Positions 56,146-64,000 of a DNA stretch of 64,000 bases are shown piece by piece (positions within the stretch are counted from its first letter, which is position 1; every line of letters starts with the position of its first letter). Below the pieces are notes generated by a model. That model worked only from the letters and a program-made list of their open reading frames with translations, was not told the origin of the DNA and searched no databases. The position numbers and the translations under genes were made by a program. Origin of the DNA: Antennarius striatus. Taxonomy: Eukaryota; Chordata; Actinopteri; Lophiiformes; Antennariidae. The DNA is taken from contig NC_090784.1 in NCBI RefSeq assembly GCF_040054535.1, positions 8,082,501 to 8,146,500 of the forward strand, written 5' to 3'.

Positions 56146-59100
56146 TCAAGTACCTCCCCCTTGGATGCAGGCCTGTCCCCCTTGGACTCCTCTCGACAAG
56201 GCCTCCCCACGGGTCCGAGGTGCTGGTTGCTCTGGGTGTTGGTTGTGGAACTCACTCACCATCAGGGAGTCCACAATGTGGCGACCCGGGACCCAAGACC
56301 TCTCCTCCGGACCGTACCCCTCCCAGTCAACCGGGTACTGCAGTCCGTGACCCAGGTGGCGGGAACGAATTATGCGACTGACCGCGTAGACTGGTCCTCC
56401 TTCCACTTGCATGGCAGGAGGCGGAGGGGGATGAGCTGGGGACAGAGGGCTCTCATGCACAGGTTTGAGCCTTGACACATGGAAAGTGGGGTGAACCCAC
56501 ATAGTGCGAGGTAATAGTAATCTTACTGCCGTCAGGCTGATTATCTTAGAGACTGGAAATGGGCCCACAAACCTGGGGGCCAGCGTTTTGGACTGTACAC
56601 GCGGGGGAAGGTCTCGGGTGGAGAGCCACACCTTCTGGCCCACCTGATATTCGGGTGCAGGAGTCTGGCGGTGGTTAGCAGCGGTGGCATAGCACTCCCT
56701 GGTGCGGAGTAGGGTGTCGCGGGCCCTGGACCACACCTGACGGCAGCGGCGGATACGAGCAGAGGCAGAGGGGCAGGAGACCTCGGCGTCCAGGGCAGGA
56801 AACAGAGGGGGTTGGTAACCATAAACACATTGAAAGGGTGAGAGACCGGTGGCGGAGCTGGTCAGCGAATTGTGGTCATACTCAACCCACACCAAATGGG
56901 AAGCCCAAGAGGCGAACTCCCGAGAGACCATGCAGCGCAGAGCAACCTCCAGGTCCTGGTTCCTTCGTTCCGTCTGACCGTTGGTTTGTGGGTGAAAACC
57001 CAAGGACAGACCACGGTCCGACACCACATCCAGGGGCAGTCCATGAATACGGAAGATGTGCTGTGTTATCAGTTGAGCGGTCTCCTTGGCAGAGGGAAAC
57101 TTCTGCAAAGGAACAAAATGAGCCATTTTGCTGAATCTGTCTACAATGGTACAGCTGACAGTGTTACCTTCGGAGGCTGGCAGGCCGGTGACAAAATCAA
57201 GTGAGATGTGAGACCAGGGGCGCTGAGGTACGGGCAGAGGCTGCAGGAGATCAGCGGGAGCCTGGTGGGACGCCTTGCGTCGGTTGCAGACCTGGCAGGC
57301 CTTAACAAAGTCCCTGACGTCCTTCTCCAGAGACGGCCACCAGAAGTGTTGGTGAAGAAGGTTCCGGGTCCTGAGAGCCCCTGGATGGCACGCCAGTTTG
57401 GATGAATGACCCCACTCCAAAACCTCAGTGCAGAGGTCAGCTGGGACAAACAGGCGGTTATCGGGACAGGCACTGGGTCCCGGCTGGCCCTCAGTGGCAA
57501 CATGGACTCTTTCCTCAATGCCCCAGGTGAGGGTGGCAACAACGCAGGGAGGAGGAAGAATGGTCCCTGGTTCTGTCATGGCTTCCTCACCTTTCTGGAA
57601 CTGCCGGGACAGGGCATCAGGTTTGACATTTCTAGAGCCGGGGCGATTAAGGGAAAAGTTAAAACGGGTAAAGAACAAGGCACACCGGGCCTGGCGAGAG
57701 TTCAGGCGTTTTGCTGTGCTTATATATTCCAGGTTCTTGTGGTCGGTCCAAACCAGAAACGGCTATTTGGCCCCCTCCAACCAGTGCCGCCACTCCTCCA
57801 ACGCCAGCTTAACAGCTAACAGTACGCGATTACCAATATCATAGTTTTGCTCGGCAGGGGAGCGGCAGTGGGAGAAGTAGGCGCAGGGGTGGAGCTTCTG
57901 GTCAGAGATTGCCCTCTGGGAGAGGACGGCCCCTACCCCAAAATCCAAGGCGTCCACCTCCAAGACAAACTGCCAGTCTGGGTCCGGCATCTGAAGAATG
58001 AGGGCTGTGGTGAACCATTCCTTGAGGGTGCGGAAGGCGGTGGCGGCCTCGGGTGTCCAGGAGAAGGAGACCTTTGAACTGGTGAGCGCAGTGAGGGGAG
58101 CCGCCACAGAGCTGTAGTTGCGGATGAATCGCCGGTAAAAGTTGGCAAACCCCAGGAATCTTTGCAGCCGCTTTCGGGAGTCTGGCGTGGACCACTCGGT
58201 GATGGCCTGAGACCTTGGACGGGTCCATCTGGATCTTCCAAAGGAGATGCTGTAACCCAGGAAGGAGATCGATGAAGCATGAAACTCACATTTCTCAGCC
58301 TTGACAAACGGAGTTCTCCAGGAGTCTCTTGAGGACTGTCTTGACGTGCTGAACATGTTCCTGGGTAGACTGGGAAAAAATCAAAATGTCGTCAAGGTAG
58401 ACAAAAACAAATCTGTTAAGCATGTCCCGGAGTACATCGTTTACCAGCGTCTGGAATACGGCGGGGGCGTTAGTGAGCCCAAAAGGCATCACCAAATACT
58501 TCTAATGTCCCATAGGAGTAGTGAAGGCCGTTTTCCTTTTGTCCCCCTCACGAATGCGGACCAGATCTAGCTTGGTGAATACCCAGGCCCCTTGCAGGAG
58601 GTCAAATGAAGAGGTCATTAGAGGCAATGGGTACCGGTTCTTTACCGTGATGTCGTTCAGACCCCGGTAATCAATGCAGGGGCGCAGGGACTTGTCCTTC
58701 TTCCCCACAATGAAGAACCCAGCCCTGGCCGGGGAGGAGGAAGGGCGGATGATCCTGTCGGCTAACGAGGCGTTGACGTGCTCCTCCATGGCCTTTCGCT
58801 CTGGTTGAGAGAGGGAGTACAACCTTCCCTTGGGAAGGGAGGTGCCTGGGAGCAGGTCGATGGCAGTCGTACGGCCGGTTAGGAGACAAGGACAACGCCT
58901 TGGCCTTGCTGAAGACCTGCCAGAAGTCGTGATATTCCGGGGGAACCCCGGTCAGGTCAGGAGGGTCGGTGGCGGGTGATGGAGACAACTGAGGTGCCAC
59001 CGCTTGACGAAGGCAGGTGAGGTGACAGGAAACCCCCCACTCCAGGATGGTTCCAGCCTCCCAATCGACATGGGGGCTGTGACGCCGGAGCCACGGGAAG

Positions 59101-59228
59101 CCCAGGACGAGAGGCAGACCAGGATGATCCAGGATGTGGAACTGAGTGAGTTCATGGTGGTTGCCTGAAAGTAACATGGGAACTGGGGAGGTCTGGTGTC
59201 TGATGGTGCCCAGTTTGTGTCCATCCAA
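56146..59228 (-). pseudogene. Broken pol gene of the gypsy element
   Basis: In order on the minus strand: an aspartic-protease-like leader region with LGFPW (from 59228), reverse transcriptase with conserved FFIVGKKD and the catalytic YLDD (codons at 58388-58399), RNase H region, zinc-binding and catalytic integrase region ending in the GFHPQTNGQTER signature, and a C-terminal chromodomain (about 56220-56400). Breaks seen: frame changes near 58865 and 58320, in-frame stops at 58502-58504 and 57763-57765, a small deletion near 58565 in the reverse transcriptase core, and a deletion near 57010 in the integrase core. The last 510 codons are open. No gag is present. Confidence 0.9.
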
Positions 59229-59283
59229 GGCTCGTGCAGGAACTGACTGAGGTAGAGGGACCCGTTTAAGCTGCAGTTGGCGA

Positions 59284-59405
59284 TAAATACCGGACTGATT
59301 GCAGATGGGCTGTAGGTGTGGGTGATCCGCGGGAGGTGTGGTCAGGCTGGGAGGTGGGACAGTGGAAACTGTGGAGTAGACTGCAGGAACGGAGTGATCA
59401 TGACA
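59284..59405 (-). repeat. Truncated 5' LTR, 122 bp
   Basis: Corresponds to 55905-56024 of the complete LTR. It stops abruptly at 59284, where pol-side sequence begins, so about 476 bp of LTR, the primer-binding site and gag were deleted together. Confidence 0.85.
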
Positions 59406-59410
59406 GTGAC

Positions 59411-62400
59411 GACTAGCAGTTCACGACATGCAGAGGATTCAGTTCTGGCTCAACAGCTTCAATACGATAAATAGGTGTTAAATGATCTGAATGACTTTCA
59501 TGGATTTAATTAAATACTTATAATCTGTTTGCAAATGGAACATTGGTTCAAGGGAAATGTTTGAGGATGAACCTGAAACTCAGCCAATATGATCCCTTTC
59601 GGATTTCACTGAAGCAGTTCTTATTAGTTTTTGATTTTATAATGTTTATTTGTTTGTAGTGTATAGAAGATGTTTAATTTAATTGTGTGCTGTATGGCCA
59701 GTTCAGCTTGGAAAAGAGATTTATAATCTTAATGAGGAAGATGTGCATATCATGCTTGACTTAATTTGTACTTTACTCTGTGGTGCACGGACAGCTCCTC
59801 AAGAGAAACTTTAGTCCAGTCATGAGAAACCAGATGGAGAAAGGAAAACTCATGTAAACCTCAATGCCATTCAGACTAACATTATTGTATCCACTAGGTG
59901 TCAGGCCAACATTATGCAAATGTTGAAGTATTGAAAGCTGAGTTCAAAAGCTAAACTCTCAGTCCATGAGCCAACACTTGAGATGCAGGAACAGGTCATA
60001 TTAGGAATGGTTTTATTATTTAGACATTATTATTGTTCCAAAACAGAATTTTTCAAATAAATATAATGAAAGAAAACCAAAACCATTAATCCAACCATAT
60101 CTCATCTTACTATTCCTTATACTGGTGAATATATGTGGATTAAAATGGCAATTTACTCAGACACAGATACCCGTAACAGTTGAAACGAATGCTGAGACTC
60201 ATGATAACCACTTGAGTCAATCTGCCGTGGAGTATTTCTCCCATGTGTGTAGCGATCCATGCCGGGCAACACTGAGAGCCATAATCTAGCTTTGATGGAG
60301 AGACGTCCATGTGTAAATCAACAAAGAGCAAGCAGGATAGAGCGAGGTTTTCAGCAGCAGTCTAGTGAGACAAAGGGAGTGGGGGGAGTGTATGTTTGTG
60401 TCTGTACTCAAACGGAGAAGAGGTATTAAAGGGCTTACATTTAGCAGCTTAAAATTCTTCTGATGTAACCAACACATGTTTGTTATTATTTGGAGGGGTG
60501 GGGGGAGTGTTTGTAGCAACAAGGAATGCCTACAAAAGGCTCCTCTTTTGTTGGGGTGGTGGTCATCCAGCTGTCGCTTCGGTACAACAAGGCAGATACA
60601 CACCTGCTTTATGTCCGCTGTAAGAGAGTCAGCTCCACTCTGTGGGTTAGTGGGTGTTATGTGGATTGAGGAGAGCATTTGTGGATATGTGTGTGCCCTC
60701 GTGTGTACGTTATGTTGCATCGTGTGTAGAAGGGAGGGGTGAGTTTCTGTGTGAGCACAGCAGATATTGATATTCCTCGAGCAGTAGACGCTAAAGCCAA
60801 TGTCTTTAAAGTGTCAGCCCTCAGCAGCATACTGGGTGTACTCGAGGTATAGAAGACAGCAGGCGAATGAGGTAAAAAGAGTAGAAGGAGCATAAGAGCA
60901 AGACAGAAATATACAGAGAGAGAAAGGCCACGAAAGACAGCAGAGATACAAAGGCAGAGGAGATGAAGGGACAGACACAGAGAGAAAAAGGCTTCACTGA
61001 AGGGGAGGCGAACAGAGAAGAAAATCGAGACATGAGGAAAATAGAACACACTAGAGGTGAAATTGCTCAGATGTATTTGAAAGCCTCTATAGCTGACTTT
61101 GCCCTCTGCATCCTGGGAGTGAGGCAGACAGAAACAGAAATAGATGGACGAAGAGGTAGAGGTGGACATGGGGAAATGTCAGGATTCTAAATAGAGCAAA
61201 TGAGTGATTTTAAAGGTACAGCAAGGGTCAGTGAATCCATCAAGAAATACAGAAAGACAAAGAAGAAAGAAGAATATGCAAAGAAACAAAAAGCAATATA
61301 AAAAACTGTTGCTTTTAAGGTCTGGGACTGACAATTATGATACCCTGGACACTTAATTGTTGTTTTAGGTGTTAATTTGTGTTCACTGATGTGATGATCA
61401 TGTGTGATTTGAAAGTGGTCAAGCTTGTATCGACAAATAAACAGTTATCACCCAGGCTTGCAGGTCGTCTCAGTTTTCAGAGTGTTTTAGTGTCTTTGAC
61501 TTTGTTTAGGTTTTGTTGTCTGAAACAGTTCGGTCGTGGTTCACTCTCATGACTGTCATTATAGTGATTGTCAGCTGTGCCAGGCAGCTGTTTTCAGTTA
61601 AGAAGGCGGAAAACCTACTATTACCCTAAAGCACCAAAAAGCTGATGAACAAAGTTAGCAACTAGCTGGTAAACATGAGCACTTAGCAGCTGAAGAGTCA
61701 GGAAAAGTCCTTTGGGATAAAGTGGAAACTAAACATAGAGCTACAAAGGGGTAAATACTAGATATTGGTATTTGACCAAATGATGCCGCCAAAGGAAAGC
61801 TAATGTTACTCCGTGTCTGCTTGAAATGCTGATTTAGCTCTTAGTATACAAAGTTTGGAACTACAACTATATAATGATATAGTATTATGTCAGTACTGTG
61901 GTCACACACACATCTGCCGAGTAGTTGACAACTTTAAAAGCACTTCATGGAGGTTTAACCAAAATTTGAACGTCCCAGGTTGTCACATTTTGACGCGTTG
62001 TCGCAGCGTCAAAATGGATAGTTTGTGAAAAACACATGTTACATTTTGGTCTGGTGCATCTTATATAGATCCACAGGACCAGGACGCCTGTGGCGTCTGG
62101 ATGAGGGGACTGAATGCCTCATTTGATGTCTTAAGAACCTGACTTGGTAACCTTTTTTAATCATCGGAGGTTTCAGTGAGAGCAATGTTCTTTTTTTTTC
62201 AGAACGTGCTGGATACAATCATACTTCAACATGCTCATTTACAAGTGCCCATCATGACCACAGTGTGATCTGTGAGTCACCCAGTCTGGGTGTCGAGGCC
62301 TTTCTCAATGGTGATGATAAGCCTTAATTTTGATGCAGAACTCTTTTTCTTTTTAAAGTTAAGCGACCAGTACTTTTTGAACTCACTCTTATTAAAATGC

Positions 62401-63877
62401 ATTCCTCCTTCTCATCCATTGTTTACACATTCTTACATTCACTACGTTATCGTTTTTGCTCCCTTAGCGTTCTCATTTTCTTCAGTGACTCGCTATCTCT
62501 TCCTGGAAAACCTGTTGCGCTTCTCGTCTCCTCCCTCATTCCTCTTGCACTTCGCACTCGTTCATCCCCCTCATTACCCTCCCTCATATTTCTAAACACC
62601 ATCCACTTTAATGAAACGTATCTGAGTGGTGGATGATGTTGCTTTGGATAATGACTGTTCTGACCTTGTCAGAGATGATAGTGCTATGTCAAAAGAGACC
62701 CGCTCAGTTTCTGTGTTTGTTTTCACTTAAAGCAGAGTCATAAACTGTGTCCAAGTACTCTTCCTAGTTCATAACAATCCAAGCAAGGATTCTGTCTGAC
62801 AGGGGAACCAGTTTTCTAACAAGTAGTGGAGCGAGATCAATATAGCAATGAAACGTAAGAAGCGTTAACAATATTAATTTGGAGGGAAAATTTTTACTTT
62901 GCATATCACATTTGTTTTTCTGCTCTTAAACTGGCATTTTTCTGGGGGAGCAGATGCTCTTGATTGTGTTTCAATTAGTTGGTCCACCTGTTAGTGTCAC
63001 TCCTCGTACCAAGGCTGAACTATCCCACAGTTTACAACCAAATTTTGCTTGCTTTGACAATAACTCCATCCCTTTTGGAGAAGTTCCTTTGTAATCCTGC
63101 TAAAAAAATATGTTGATGAACAAAAAGACAAAGGGAAAGCAATCCTTCTCCATAATCGTTCCCACTACAGTTGTTTCCTCTCGTGTTTGATCTCAAGAGC
63201 TGGTCTCAAGTTTATAGTAGTGCAATTGGTTCAGTGGACCGTAGTAGTGGACTTGCATCTGCTCTTCAGCTCAGAAAGTGTCTCCTCTGTATAAAAGAGT
63301 AGTAGATAACTGGTTTATTAAGAGAAAACAACACAGAAGATTGAAATTTATCTCCCCAAGGTTTACTGGAGTATCTGAGTAGCAGTGGCTGAGCTTCTGA
63401 GTGCAGCTTCTGAACAAAGATATTGCTTTTTTAGATTTGTCTACATGTTGCTCTCACCTTGAACCTCTGTATAAAACAAACCTTCATTTGACAAGGATAT
63501 TATTTATGTCATCTAGGCTTTGCATTTATAATAACTTAGCCACAGAAACGGAACAAATGCATTTCATACAGAAGGAACATTGTTCTGTTAAGAGGTTTAA
63601 GGGTTTAGATTTCTAGTTTAAACTCTTATGATTTGCCAAAACTCCCCGCCTATGGGCTACTTGACAGATACCACACATTTTTCTCTTGACTGTGGCAGCA
63701 GATTTTGGAACAAACAGGAGGTGATTTGCATACAGAATGAACCAGGAGCCCATTGTGGAGTAGGAATATTAGCAAAACACTGTTAAGGAGTGTACATAAA
63801 ATATTTGTCATGTATCTCAAATGCCATAGAAAGAGACAGTTTAGTATATGTAGGGTACTAAATGTGAGGAAATAGTT
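59411..63877. other. Intergenic DNA, no gene recognised
   Basis: Both strands were scanned. The largest ORF (about 170 codons, minus, 60657-61169) is rich in Leu/Ser/Cys/Phe over a purine-rich tract (AGAGA-type, 60890-61050) and is not credible. No tRNA, rRNA or known exon was seen. Confidence 0.6.

Positions 63878-64000
<123 letters not shown>

Larger units (their letters stand above)
55427..59405 (-). mobile_element. Defective Ty3/gypsy LTR retrotransposon (chromodomain type)
   Basis: The element reads on the minus strand: truncated 5' LTR (59405-59284), broken pol with reverse transcriptase, RNase H, integrase and chromodomain, a polypurine tract (G-rich, just right of 56024) and a complete 3' LTR (56024-55427). 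LTR ends are the short inverted pair TGTCATG/CATGACA. Flanking pentamers GTGAT (55422-55426) and GTGAC (59406-59410) look like a 5-bp target-site duplication with one change. Primer-binding site, gag and probably protease N-terminus are missing; the sequence jumps from LTR straight into pol-side coding sequence near 59283. It cannot be autonomous. Confidence 0.9.

Noticed and set aside
55959-56475. Plus-strand ORFs over the gypsy element
   Set aside because: Shadows of the minus-strand pol frame.
60657-61169. 170-codon minus-strand ORF resembling a membrane protein
   Set aside because: It lies over an AG-rich tract, so hydrophobic Leu/Phe/Ser codons are compositional.

Overview
The window looks like teleost fish nuclear DNA, probably percomorph-like. 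It has compact multi-exon vertebrate genes with GT-AG introns, many (CA)n and (GATA)n microsatellites, tRNA-derived SINEs and a degenerate chromodomain-type Ty3/gypsy element. Nothing bacterial is present. I recognise six protein-coding genes from translated exons and recalled vertebrate homologues. I rebuilt each from splice sites and reading phase, and every rebuilt coding length divides by three.

Layout. (1) 0-11.5 kb, minus: the KIAA0408 orthologue, seven coding exons, 1132 aa, with an N-terminal coiled-coil half that the human KIAA0408 protein I recall lacks. (2) 15.2-20.1 kb, minus: soga3, ten coding exons, 852 aa, ending in a tiny hydrophobic tail exon. The two genes are tandem and phase-compatible, as in the human SOGA3-KIAA0408 readthrough locus. 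(3) 26.4-29.3 kb, minus: elovl4a, six coding exons, 319 aa, a very-long-chain fatty acid elongase. (4) 32.6-34.2 kb, plus: prelid3a, six exons, 174 aa, a mitochondrial lipid-transfer protein head-to-head with elovl4a. (5) 37.3-42.5 kb, minus: fbxo32 (atrogin-1/MAFbx), nine exons, 358 aa. (6) 48.3-50.4 kb, minus: klhl38, four coding exons, 585 aa. The fbxo32-klhl38 pair is a conserved vertebrate linkage and both are muscle-associated ubiquitin-ligase components. (7) 55.4-59.4 kb, minus: a dead Ty3/gypsy retrotransposon with one complete 598-bp LTR, a truncated second LTR and a multiply broken pol. The rest is intron, UTR or intergenic DNA with repeats; the last 4.6 kb has no recognisable gene and ends inside a (GATA)n tract.

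The observations most worth checking are the split SOGA3/KIAA0408 transcription unit, including the easily missed tail-anchor exon and the phase that would allow an in-frame fusion; muscle-type promoter motifs upstream of fbxo32 (FOXO-like) and klhl38 (perfect MEF2 consensus); two foldback or MITE-like elements; and an unrecognised 77-aa terminal-exon-like ORF at 35.8-36.05 kb.

Gene identities are confident. Exon borders were read by eye and could be off by a base in places. UTRs, promoters and repeat family names are inference.
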